DNA of 5,325 nucleotides from Alphaproteobacteria bacterium (lineage in GTDB: Bacteria; Pseudomonadota; Alphaproteobacteria; Micropepsales; Micropepsaceae): contig JAFKFF010000151.1 of assembly GCA_017307315.1 (NCBI GenBank), positions 1 to 5,325 of the forward strand, in the 5' to 3' direction. The notes beneath the pieces are model-generated. The model had not been told where the DNA came from. It did not search any database and worked only from the letters and a program-made list of their open reading frames with translations. Made by a program: the position numbers and the translations under genes. The first letter of the stretch is position 1; each line of letters opens with the position of its first letter. Below are positions 1-5,325 of the stretch, piece after piece.

Positions 1-1
1 T

Positions 2-382
2 GAGACCGCAATCGCAAGCTGTTCGGCCAAAGGACTGAAGGTGACGGCATTGGTGGTGGATTCCGCCGGCACGCCCATCGCCATGATCTCGGGCGACGGC
101 GCGGCCGCCATCACCCAGCGTATCGCTTCGGGCAAGGCGACGACCGCCTTGAAAATGAAAATGACCAGCGGCGAAGCCGGCGAGCGCGCCAAGACCGATC
201 CGGCTTTCATGGCGCAATTGATGGCCGATCCGGCGATGGGTACGCCCAGACAGGGCGGCGTGCCGCTGACGATCGGCAGCGACGTGGTGGGCGCCATTGC
301 CGTATCGGGCGCCCCTTCCGGCGCGCAGGACGAGCCTTGCGCCCGCGCCGGCATCGCCAAGATTGAAAGCCGGCTGAAATGA
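2..382 (+). CDS. GlcG/HbpS (DUF336) family heme-binding-like protein, 5'-truncated by window edge
   Basis: The reading frame is open from base 2, so the start codon probably lies upstream; 126 codons plus TGA are visible. Family hallmarks are present in the right order: a KGLKVTALVVDSAGTPIAM segment, then an IASGKATTAL helix, then GGVPLTIG followed by VVGAIAVSGAP and a C-terminal QDEPCARAG helix. This is the GlcG/HbpS fold, whose members include heme-binding and redox-sensing proteins and the small GlcG protein of glycolate operons. Many are exported, but the N-terminus is not visible, so a signal peptide cannot be judged. The GTG at 41 falls inside the conserved first strand and is unlikely to be the true start. 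The stop overlaps the amidase start as ATGA, implying translational coupling. The family is clear; the ligand and role are unknown. Confidence 0.85.
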   Translation, partial: ETAIASCSAKGLKVTALVVDSAGTPIAMISGDGAAAITQRIASGKATTALKMKMTSGEAGERAKTDPAFMAQLMADPAMGTPRQGGVPLTIGSDVVGAIAVSGAPSGAQDEPCARAGIAKIESRLK

Positions 383-1200
383 GCAAGTTCCGCGCGGCCT
401 GCGTTCAACTCCGCTCGGGCGACGATGTCGCGGAGAATATCCGCGAGACCGAAAAGCTGGTGCGCGCGGCCGCCAGGGATGGCGCACATTTCGTCGCTAC
501 GCCCGAGAACACCACTCTGATGGCGCCGGATGGCGGCGCCAAGCTTGCGCACAGCCATGAGGAAGCGCGCGACCCGGCGCTGCCGGTTTTCGGTTCGCTG
601 GCGAAGGAGCTTGGTGTCTGGCTCCTGATCGGATCGCTGGCGATCAAGGTCAGCGACACCAAAACCGCCAACCGGTCCTTCCTGTTTTCGCCGGACGGCA
701 AGGTGACGGCGCGTTACAGCAAGATCCATCTTTTCGACGTCAATCTGCCGTCGGGAGAATTGTACCGAGAGTCCAACACCGTGGCGGGCGGCGATGAGGC
801 GGTGGTCGCCGCGACGCCCTGGGGAAAGATCGGCCTTTCGGTCTGCTACGACATCCGCTTTCCGCAACTGTACCGACGGATGGCCCAAAAAGGCGCCTTC
901 GCCTTCACCGCGCCTTCGGCCTTCACCGAGACCACCGGCAAGGCGCATTGGCATGTTCTGCTGCGCGCCCGCGCCATCGAGAACGGCGCCTTTGTCATTG
1001 CGCCGGCGCAAGGCGGGCTTCATGCCAATGGCCGGCGCACCTATGGTCACAGCCTGATCGTGGATCCGTGGGGCGAAATTCTTGCCGAAGGCGGAACCGA
1101 ACCCGGTGTTTTCGCTGCCGACATCGATCCACGCTTGTCGGTGGAAGCGCGCGGAAAGGTTCCAAGCCTGGAGCACGACCGCGCATTCGGGTTGGCTTGA
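379..1200 (+). CDS. Carbon-nitrogen hydrolase (nitrilase superfamily), Nit1/Nit2-like amidase
   Basis: This 273-residue cytoplasmic amidohydrolase has the usual length for Nit-type enzymes. The catalytic triad is complete: Glu43 in FVATPENTTLM, Lys115 in YSKIHLFDV and Cys156 in SVCYDIRFPQLYR. The SKIHLFDV and CYDIRFPQLYR blocks are those of the Nit1/Nit2 branch, which includes deaminated-glutathione amidase and omega-amidase (2-oxoglutaramate or 2-oxosuccinamate hydrolysis), rather than true nitrilases or beta-ureidopropionase. A metabolite-repair role is therefore the best inference; the substrate is not decided by the sequence. The C-terminal part (GHSLIVDPWGEILAEGG, then DIDP) is intact. 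The ATG overlaps the upstream stop by 4 bases and has no strong Shine-Dalgarno of its own, suggesting coupling to the GlcG-like gene. In many Alphaproteobacteria this gene precedes a DUF1178 gene, as here. Confidence 0.92.
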   Translation: MSKFRAACVQLRSGDDVAENIRETEKLVRAAARDGAHFVATPENTTLMAPDGGAKLAHSHEEARDPALPVFGSLAKELGVWLLIGSLAIKVSDTKTANRSFLFSPDGKVTARYSKIHLFDVNLPSGELYRESNTVAGGDEAVVAATPWGKIGLSVCYDIRFPQLYRRMAQKGAFAFTAPSAFTETTGKAHWHVLLRARAIENGAFVIAPAQGGLHANGRRTYGHSLIVDPWGEILAEGGTEPGVFAADIDPRLSVEARGKVPSLEHDRAFGLA

Positions 1201-1226
1201 ACCCGAGGCGATCTGACGCTTGCGGA

Positions 1227-1240
1227 AATCCGCAATCCGC
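1227..1240 (+). repeat. Tandem 7-bp direct repeat (AATCCGC x2)
   Basis: Two perfect adjacent copies of AATCCGC occupy 1227-1233 and 1234-1240 in the gap before the DUF1178 gene. The first copy is also the right half of a short inverted repeat, TGCGGA-AA-TCCGCA (1221-1234). The second copy runs into CATAAT (1240-1245), which resembles a -10 element but has no good -35 at normal spacing. It could be an operator, or chance in GC-rich DNA. The repeat itself is certain; any function is not. Confidence 0.35.
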
Positions 1241-1255
1241 ATAATCTCGCCAAGT

Positions 1256-1273
1256 CGGCCTGGGGGCAGGCCG
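1256..1273 (+). promoter_or_regulatory. Perfect 7-bp stem, GGGG-loop hairpin just upstream of the DUF1178 ribosome binding site
   Basis: CGGCCTG (1256-1262), loop GGGG (1263-1266) and CAGGCCG (1267-1273) form a fully paired GC-rich stem. It ends 2 bases before the GGAG at 1276-1279 that probably serves the DUF1178 start. There is no T-run after it, so it is not a standard intrinsic terminator. It may affect mRNA stability, attenuate read-through from the amidase gene or influence ribosome access. The structure is read directly; the function is conjecture. Confidence 0.35.
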
Positions 1274-1290
1274 TTGGAGTGAGACCGGCG

Positions 1291-1707
1291 GTGATCGTTT
1301 ATAGTCTCCGTTGCAAGAACGGCCACGAGTTCGAGGGCTGGTTCCGCGACAGCGCGTCCTTCGATCTGCAGTCCGAAGAGGGCAAGCTCTCTTGCCCTAC
1401 CTGCAATTCGCGGCGCGTCGAAAAAGCCATCATGGCGCCGGCGGTGGCCGCCAGCGACCGCAAGCCGGGGCTCATCAATCCCGAAACGCACAAGATGCGC
1501 CAATTCATGACCGGCCTGCGCAAATATGTGCAGGAGAATGCCGAATATGTCGGGCCGAAATTCGCGGAAGAGGCCCGCAAGATTCACTATGGCGAGACGG
1601 TGGACCGGCACATCTATGGCGAAACCACGCTGGAAGAGGCGCGCGAATTGGCAGAGGAGGGCGTGGATGTCGCTCCGCTTCCTCCCGATCTCGACAGCGC
1701 CAATTGA
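1291..1707 (+). CDS. DUF1178 family protein
   Basis: A small soluble protein of 138 residues, typical of DUF1178, with no assigned biochemical function. The N-terminus reads IVYSLRCKNGHEFEGWF, then CPTCNSRRVEKAIMAP. Cys8, His12 and the pair Cys35/Cys38 look like a zinc-ribbon-type metal site, as in FmdB-like proteins; this is inference. The C-terminal half carries the family's HIYGETTLEEARELAEEG and VAPLP blocks. I chose GTG 1291 because family members begin right at the IxYxLxC strand and GGAGTGAG (1276-1283) sits 7 bases upstream. The in-frame GTG at 1279 would add four residues (MRPA) and leaves its purine run adjacent to the start codon. The gene follows the amidase by 90 bases, a neighbour pair common in Alphaproteobacteria. 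The family call is very secure; the start is moderately secure. Confidence 0.9.
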   Translation: MIVYSLRCKNGHEFEGWFRDSASFDLQSEEGKLSCPTCNSRRVEKAIMAPAVAASDRKPGLINPETHKMRQFMTGLRKYVQENAEYVGPKFAEEARKIHYGETVDRHIYGETTLEEARELAEEGVDVAPLPPDLDSAN

Positions 1708-1729
1708 CCGAAGGCCAAGGTCCTTCGGT
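1707..1729 (+). terminator. Possible terminator hairpin at the end of the DUF1178 gene
   Basis: ACCGAAGG (1707-1714), a 7-base loop (1715-1721) and CCTTCGGT (1722-1729) form a perfect 8-bp stem that begins at the last base of the DUF1178 stop codon. It is followed by GAAATCC rather than a T-run, so it could be a weak terminator or a 3' end stabiliser between this gene and the DUF4440-like gene. Confidence 0.4.
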
Positions 1730-1791
1730 GAAATCCGGAGGCGTAAAAAGGGGCGCAGCCCTATTCTGGCACGCTTGAATCGGGAGGGATC

Positions 1792-2229
1792 ATGAAAGTC
1801 TTGTTTCTGCTGGCCGCGATGACGTCCGCCATACCGGGTTGGACCGTGCCGGATTACAGCGACGTGCCGCCGGACCTGGCCAAGGCGGCAATCGCCTATG
1901 ACGAGGCGCAGCTGCGCGGCGACGGGCCGGAGCTGAACCGGCTCCTGGCGGACGATTACCGCCTGATCGCCCGGGGTGGCGTGGTCCTGGACAAGAGGAG
2001 GTTCGTCAAAGCCTCGACCAACCCGAACGTCAGGCTCATGCCCTTCACCATCGAGCAGCCGATCCATACCGTCTGGGCCGACGGCGCCGTACTGGGCGGG
2101 AAGGTGAATTACCGGACCATCGACCACGGCAAGGACAGCGCGGAGATGCTGATGTTCGCCGATGTCTGGGCCAAACGGGGCGGGACCTGGCGCGTGGTCT
2201 ATACCCAGGTCAGCCCGGCGAAGAAGTGA
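1792..2229 (+). CDS. SnoaL-like/DUF4440 domain protein with probable signal peptide
   Basis: The product has 145 residues. The N-terminus has one lysine, then a hydrophobic run VLFLLAAMTSAI (about residues 3-14), consistent with a Sec signal peptide and a periplasmic location; no lipobox cysteine is seen. The rest matches the small NTF2/SnoaL-like (DUF4440) alpha+beta fold: an N-terminal helix AAIAYDEAQLRGDGPELNRLLADDYRLIA, a GGVVLDKRRFVK segment, then strands ending in the typical MFADVWAKRGGTWRVVYTQVSP. This fold serves as an enzyme or ligand-binding cup in many contexts, and no catalytic set can be assigned. A strong ribosome binding site, GGGAGGG (1782-1788), supports the ATG. It lies between DUF1178 and the convergent ubiG and is not a usual member of this neighbourhood as I know it, so it may be a lineage-specific insertion. 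No specific role can be given. Confidence 0.82.
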   Translation: MKVLFLLAAMTSAIPGWTVPDYSDVPPDLAKAAIAYDEAQLRGDGPELNRLLADDYRLIARGGVVLDKRRFVKASTNPNVRLMPFTIEQPIHTVWADGAVLGGKVNYRTIDHGKDSAEMLMFADVWAKRGGTWRVVYTQVSPAKK

Positions 2230-2243
2230 TCGCCGAGCCGGCC

Positions 2244-2268
2244 GGCCTTGCCGGTATCCGGCAAGGCC
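2244..2268 (+). terminator. Strong stem-loop terminator between convergent genes
   Basis: GGCCTTGCCGG (2244-2254), loop TAT and CCGGCAAGGCC (2258-2268) form a perfect 11-bp stem 14 bases after the DUF4440-like stop codon. On the plus strand it is followed only by TTATC, a poor T-run, and on the minus strand by GC-rich sequence. Because it lies between convergent genes, it may stop transcription from the plus-strand gene and perhaps also from ubiG, whose stop is 64 bases away. Confidence 0.7.
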
Positions 2269-2331
2269 TTATCGGCCGACCGCACCAATGCCGGTGAGAT
2301 TTTGTGGGCGCGCCGGCCACGTTCCGCAGCG

Positions 2332-3081
2332 TTAAGGGCGGCCCGCAACGATTATGTAATTGACGTCTATATCCGACGACAGGCGCCAGTCCCAAGTCAG
2401 CACGTCGAACGAAACACCCTGTGTTTTCAGTACGGTCAGACCAGAGTCTTCAAGTTTCTGGCGAAGATGGTCCGGCGGGATGAACCGGTTCCAGTCGTGG
2501 GTGCCGGGCGGCATCCAGCCCAGCACATACTCGGCCGCGACCTTGGCAAGCGCCAGGGACTTCAGGGTCTTGTTCAAGGTGGCAACGATGGTGATCCCGC
2601 CCGGCTTCACCAACCGCGCGCAGGTCGACAGATAGGCGTCCACATCCGCGACATGCTCGACCACTTCCATGTTGAGGACCACATCGAAACATTGGCCTTC
2701 TTCCGCCAGCGTTTCGGCCGTGGTCGCGCGATAGCTCACCCCCACCCCGGATTGGGCGGCGTGGGCGCGAGCCGTGCCGATATTCTTTTCCGAAGCATCT
2801 GCGCCGGTGACGGCAAACCCCATCCGTGCCATCGGCTCGCTGAGCAGCCCGCCGCCGCAACCGATATCGAGCAACGACAAGCCTTCGAAGGGTGCAAGCG
2901 CTCGCGGGTCGCGGCTGAAGCGCGCGGCGGCCTGTCCGCGAATGAAGGAAAGGCGGACCGGATTGAATTTGTGCAGCGGCGCGAACTTGCCGGAAGGGTC
3001 CCACCATTGTGCCGCCAAGGCCGAGAATTTGGCCACTTCGGCGGGGTCAATGGAGGAGGTCAGGGCGGGGCTGTCGGTCAT
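2332..3081 (-). CDS. ubiG: UbiG: ubiquinone biosynthesis O-methyltransferase
   Basis: This is the SAM-dependent methyltransferase that carries out both O-methylation steps of ubiquinone synthesis (2-polyprenyl-6-hydroxyphenol methylase and 3-demethylubiquinol 3-O-methyltransferase), working at the inner-membrane surface. The 249 residues match the family length. Diagnostic parts are the N-terminal [19 protein letters not shown] followed by NPVRLSFIR (about 19-48), SAM motif [17 protein letters not shown] (70-85), acidic Asp95 after the second strand, and MEVVEHV (138-144), whose Glu139, Glu142 and His143 correspond to the metal-binding Glu/Glu/His of E. coli UbiG. A hydrophobic insertion (about 171-193, ending in [15 protein letters not shown]) matches the region linked to membrane association. 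The ATG has no clear Shine-Dalgarno, but the N-terminus fits the family. It runs divergently from lysC. Confidence 0.97.
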   Translation of the reverse strand: MTDSPALTSSIDPAEVAKFSALAAQWWDPSGKFAPLHKFNPVRLSFIRGQAAARFSRDPRALAPFEGLSLLDIGCGGGLLSEPMARMGFAVTGADASEKNIGTARAHAAQSGVGVSYRATTAETLAEEGQCFDVVLNMEVVEHVADVDAYLSTCARLVKPGGITIVATLNKTLKSLALAKVAAEYVLGWMPPGTHDWNRFIPPDHLRQKLEDSGLTVLKTQGVSFDVLTWDWRLSSDIDVNYIIVAGRP

Positions 3082-3094
3082 GGCATTTCAAGGG

Positions 3095-3123
3095 TTGAGC
3101 GGGAAGGCCGTGCCGTCTATGTA
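3095..3123 (+). promoter_or_regulatory. Candidate sigma-70-type promoter for lysC-ptsP
   Basis: TTGAGC (3095-3100), a 17-base spacer and TATGTA (3118-3123) lie in the 76-base gap between ubiG and lysC. A transcript would start near 3130, giving a leader of about 28 bases before the lysC ATG. The matches to consensus are modest (4/6 and 3/6), so position and spacing carry most of the support. Confidence 0.35.
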
Positions 3124-3146
3124 GGCCGCCGCAAAGAGCGGGGCAA
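3118..3146 (-). promoter_or_regulatory. Candidate promoter for ubiG, sharing the -10 hexamer with the lysC promoter
   Basis: Read on the minus strand, TTGCCC (3146-3141), 17 bases and TACATA (3123-3118) form a promoter-like pair. Its -10 is the complement of the lysC candidate -10. Transcription would start near 3111, about 30 bases upstream of the ubiG ATG. Consensus matches are weak (about 3/6 each), so this remains a suggestion. Confidence 0.28.
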
Positions 3147-3157
3147 ACCGGGCGCAA

Positions 3158-4414
3158 ATGGCGAAAATCGCGATGAAATTCGGGGGCACTTCGGTGGCCG
3201 ATCTGCCCCGCATTCGCCATGTCGCCACCCTGGTCAAGCGCGAGGTCGAGCGCGGCAATCAGGTCGCGGTCGTGGTCTCGGCCATGGCTGGGGAAACCAA
3301 CAAGCTGGTGGCCTGGACCAACGAGGCCGCCCGCCCCGATCCCGGCTCCAATGTCATCACCCAGGCGATTCCGGACCAACGCGAATATGACGTGGTGGTG
3401 GCGGCGGGCGAGCAGGTCACCTCCGGGCTTCTGGCGATCACTCTGAACGCCATGGGCATTAAGGCCCGCTCCTGGCTGGGCTGGCAGGTGCCGATCGAGA
3501 CTTCCGCCGTGCATGGCGCCGCCCGCATCGAAGGCGTGCCGGCCAGCGAAATGGCCGACCGCATGGCGCGGGGCGAAGTGGCGGTGGTGGCCGGTTTTCA
3601 GGGTATCGCGCCCGGCAAGCGTATCTCCACCCTGGGACGGGGCGGTTCGGATACGTCCGCGGTGGCGGTGGCGGCCGGCATCAAGGCGGACCGCTGCGAC
3701 ATCTACACCGACGTGGATGGGGTCTACACGACCGATCCGCGCATCGTGCCCAAGGCCAGGCGCCTGGAAAAAATCGCCTTCGAAGAGATGCTGGAAATGG
3801 CGTCGCTGGGCGCCAAGGTGCTGCAGACCCGCTCGGTGGAAATCGCCATGCTGCACCGGGTGCCGACCCGGGTGCTTTCGACATTCACGCCCGATCTGGG
3901 CGGCACATTGCTTTGCGACGAGGAAGATATCGTGGAAAAGAAACCGGTCACCGGCATCGCCTACAGCCGCGACGAAGCCAAGATCACCCTGCACAAGATT
4001 CCCGACCGCCCGGGCGTCGCCGCCACCATTTTCGGAACGCTGGCCGATGGCGGCGTCAATGTCGACATGATCGTGCAGAACGTCTCCGAAGACGGAAAGC
4101 AGACCGATCTCACCTTCACCGTCACCCGCAGCGAGCTGCCGCGCGCCCTGGCGGCGATCGAAGCGCATGCCAAGGATATCGCCTATCGCGAAGTCACCCA
4201 TGACGCCAATGTCGCCAAGGTCTCGATCATCGGCATCGGCATGCGGGCGCATCCCGGCGTCGCGCAGACCATGTTCCGCACCTTGTCCGACAAGGGGATC
4301 AACATCCAGGTGATCTCCACTTCCGAGATCAAGGTCAGCGTTCTGATCGCCGAGGAATATGTGGAACTGGCGGTCCGCGCCCTGCATTCCGCCTACGAGC
4401 TCGACGCCGTCTAA
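3158..4414 (+). CDS. lysC: LysC: aspartate kinase with tandem ACT domains
   Basis: Aspartate kinase phosphorylates L-aspartate with ATP, the first step toward lysine/diaminopimelate, threonine, methionine and isoleucine. The 418-residue length is normal for the monofunctional class. The kinase domain (about 1-245) shows KFGGTSVA (7-14), VVVSAMAGETNKL, STLGRGGSDTSAVA (157-170) and YTDVDGVYTTDPR (183-195). The C-terminus holds two ACT domains (about 266-335 and 348-413), with KIPDRPGVAATIF and MIVQNVSEDGKQTDLTFT in the first and IGIGMRAHPGVAQTMF and IQVISTSEIKVSVLI in the second. The QNVS and TDLT positions match residues that govern lysine/threonine feedback in the Corynebacterium enzyme, so concerted feedback inhibition is likely (inference). 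The start is fixed by the KFGGTS motif; the Shine-Dalgarno is weak. ptsP follows 14 bases later, indicating an operon. A possible internal start is described separately. Confidence 0.97.
   Translation: MAKIAMKFGGTSVADLPRIRHVATLVKREVERGNQVAVVVSAMAGETNKLVAWTNEAARPDPGSNVITQAIPDQREYDVVVAAGEQVTSGLLAITLNAMGIKARSWLGWQVPIETSAVHGAARIEGVPASEMADRMARGEVAVVAGFQGIAPGKRISTLGRGGSDTSAVAVAAGIKADRCDIYTDVDGVYTTDPRIVPKARRLEKIAFEEMLEMASLGAKVLQTRSVEIAMLHRVPTRVLSTFTPDLGGTLLCDEEDIVEKKPVTGIAYSRDEAKITLHKIPDRPGVAATIFGTLADGGVNVDMIVQNVSEDGKQTDLTFTVTRSELPRALAAIEAHAKDIAYREVTHDANVAKVSIIGIGMRAHPGVAQTMFRTLSDKGINIQVISTSEIKVSVLIAEEYVELAVRALHSAYELDAV
3920..3934 (+). promoter_or_regulatory. Internal ribosome binding site and in-frame GTG within lysC (possible beta-subunit start)
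   Basis: GAGGAAG (3920-3926), a 5-base spacer and GTG (3932-3934) lie in the lysC frame at codon 259, in the linker before the first ACT domain. Initiation here would give a 160-residue protein made only of the two ACT domains, ending at 4414. Some aspartate kinases (Corynebacterium LysC, a Bacillus aspartokinase) make such a beta subunit from an internal start at the equivalent place and assemble as alpha2beta2. The signal is better than the one at the main lysC start, but GAGGAAG also encodes the Glu-Glu-Asp stretch, so it may be coincidental. Confidence 0.35.
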
Positions 4415-4428
4415 GGGGTAGAACAACT

Positions 4429-5325
4429 ATGTCCAGTGCCGGCGGCCCGCGTTTACTGCTGCGTCGCCTGCGCGAGATCATGGCGGAGCAGACTTCCGCC
4501 CAGATGCGCCTGGACAAGCTGGTCGGCGTCATCGCCTCCAACATGGTGGCGGAAGTCTGTTCGATCTATCTGCGCCGCGCCGGCAAGATGCTGGAGTTGT
4601 TCGCCACCGAAGGCCTCAACCGCGCCGCCGTGCATAATACCCGCATGCGCGAGGGCGAGGGCCTGGTCGGCATGGTGGCGGAAACCGCCGAAGCGGTGAA
4701 CCTGTCCGACGCGCCGTCCGATCCGCATTTCTCCTATCGCCCGGAAACCGGCGAAGACCCGTACAAGACCTTTCTGGGCGTCCCCATCGTGCGCGGTGGC
4801 CAGGTCTTCGGCGTCCTCACGGTGCAGAACAAGGCCGAGCGCATCTACGCCGAAGAGGAAGTCGAGGCGCTGCAGACCGTCGCCATGGTGCTGGCGGAAG
4901 TCGTCGCCCAGGGCGGTTTCTTCAACATCGCCGAGCTGGACGAGCCGGAACTGCGGGTCGACCGGCCGCGCAAATTCTCCGGCGAGGGCCTTTCGGAAGG
5001 CGTGGCGGTGGGCCATCTGGTGCTGCACGAGCCGCGCGTGCGCGTCGACAAGATGATTGCCGACAGTCCGGTCGAGGAACTGAAGCGGCTGGAAGAAGCA
5101 ATCTCCTCCTTGCGCGAAAGCGTGGACCAGATGCTGGTCTCCTCCGAGCTCGATCTCACCGGCGAGGGCCGCGAGGTGATCGAAGCCTATCGGCTGTTCG
5201 CCTATGACCAGGGCTGGCGCCAGCGCATGCGCGATGCGGTCCGTACTGGCCTGACGGCGGAAGCGGCGGTCGAGCGCGTGCAGGACGAAACGCGGCTGCG
5301 CGTGCAGCGGCTGGGCGATCCGCTC
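4429..5325 (+). CDS. ptsP: PtsP: phosphoenolpyruvate-protein phosphotransferase, Enzyme I of the nitrogen PTS (3'-truncated by window edge)
   Basis: The first 299 codons run open to the window end. EI-Ntr autophosphorylates from phosphoenolpyruvate and passes the phosphate to NPr and EIIA-Ntr, a regulatory phosphorelay linked to nitrogen, potassium and carbon-storage control. The N-terminus (GGPRLLLRRLREIMAEQ, then QMRLDKLVGVIASNMVAEVCSIYL) leads into a GAF domain (about 24-165) with EGLVGMVAET and FLGVPIVRGGQVFGVLTVQN (115-134). In related proteins this domain senses glutamine or 2-oxoglutarate. From about residue 183 (FSGEGLSEGVAVG) the PEP-utiliser N-terminal/HPr-binding domain begins, with helices LKRLEEAISSLRESVDQML and EVIEAYRLFAYD. 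The active-site histidine and PEP-binding barrel lie beyond the window. AAGGGG (4413-4418) overlaps the lysC stop and is the likely ribosome binding site, so the two genes are probably co-transcribed. Confidence 0.95.
   Translation, partial: MSSAGGPRLLLRRLREIMAEQTSAQMRLDKLVGVIASNMVAEVCSIYLRRAGKMLELFATEGLNRAAVHNTRMREGEGLVGMVAETAEAVNLSDAPSDPHFSYRPETGEDPYKTFLGVPIVRGGQVFGVLTVQNKAERIYAEEEVEALQTVAMVLAEVVAQGGFFNIAELDEPELRVDRPRKFSGEGLSEGVAVGHLVLHEPRVRVDKMIADSPVEELKRLEEAISSLRESVDQMLVSSELDLTGEGREVIEAYRLFAYDQGWRQRMRDAVRTGLTAEAAVERVQDETRLRVQRLGDPL

Noticed and set aside
1240..1245. CATAAT as a -10 for the DUF1178 gene, with TTGCGG (1220-1225) as -35
   Set aside because: The spacer is only 14 bases, too short for a normal sigma-70 promoter, so the match was not promoted to a feature.
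1762..1767. TATTCT as a possible -10 for the DUF4440-like gene
   Set aside because: No -35-like hexamer occurs at 16-18 bases upstream (AGGCGT there), so it is not listed as a promoter.
2290..2317. GCCGG ... CCGGC inverted repeat as a terminator for ubiG
   Set aside because: The stem is only 5 bp with an 18-base loop and no T-run on the minus strand; weaker than the 2244-2268 stem.
2248..3390. Long open frame (380 codons) on the plus strand, antisense to ubiG
   Set aside because: It overlaps ubiG, the terminator stem and the start of lysC; the translation is low-complexity Arg/Gly/His-rich without domain motifs, so it is a shadow of ubiG.
3047..4426. Long open frame (459 codons) on the minus strand, antisense to lysC
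   Set aside because: It lies fully opposite a well-supported aspartate kinase; its composition (rich in His, Gly, Asp, Arg) is typical of the antisense of GC-rich coding sequence, and it shows no recognisable domain.
4453..5028. Open frame of 191 codons on the minus strand within ptsP
   Set aside because: The plus-strand frame encodes a clear GAF domain and the start of Enzyme I; the antisense product is His/Gln-rich without recognisable motifs.
1..5325. Search for mobile elements, CRISPR arrays, tRNA/rRNA, defence or toxin-antitoxin genes
   Set aside because: Every stretch longer than about 100 bases is covered by a recognisable gene; no transposase, regularly spaced repeats or RNA gene signatures were seen.

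Overview
The window is a stretch of chromosomal housekeeping DNA from what is most likely a high-GC alphaproteobacterium. The evidence is the gene set and order (carbon-nitrogen hydrolase, DUF1178 protein, ubiG on the opposite strand, then lysC and ptsP). From general knowledge, this neighbourhood recurs in Alphaproteobacteria. The ubiG-type ubiquinone pathway and a GAF-containing nitrogen-branch PTS Enzyme I next to aspartate kinase fit the same group. No genus can be assigned from the sequence alone.

Left part (1-2229, plus strand): the 3' part of a GlcG/HbpS-type heme-binding-like protein overlaps by 4 bases (ATGA) with a nitrilase-superfamily amidase that has an intact Glu-Lys-Cys triad. 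After about 90 bases containing a short tandem repeat and a hairpin comes a small DUF1178 protein with a zinc-ribbon-like Cys/His pattern. A hairpin sits at its stop codon. Next is a small, probably exported SnoaL/DUF4440-like protein, closed by a strong 11-bp stem-loop at 2244-2268.

Middle (2332-3081, minus strand): ubiG, the O-methyltransferase of ubiquinone biosynthesis, runs convergently toward the DUF4440-like gene and divergently from lysC. The 76-base ubiG/lysC gap holds weak promoter-like elements that could be two back-to-back promoters sharing one -10 hexamer.

Right part (3158-5325, plus strand): lysC (aspartate kinase with two C-terminal ACT domains) and, 14 bases later, ptsP (GAF domain followed by the start of the PTS Enzyme I domain, cut by the window end). 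They look co-transcribed and link entry into the aspartate amino-acid family with a nitrogen/carbon regulatory phosphorelay. Inside lysC, just before the ACT domains, is a good Shine-Dalgarno sequence and an in-frame GTG that could yield a separate regulatory subunit.

No mobile element, CRISPR array, rRNA or tRNA was recognised, and no new multi-gene system is evident. The most worthwhile observations are the possible internal start in lysC and the shared divergent promoter. No gene-free stretch exceeds about 100 bases.
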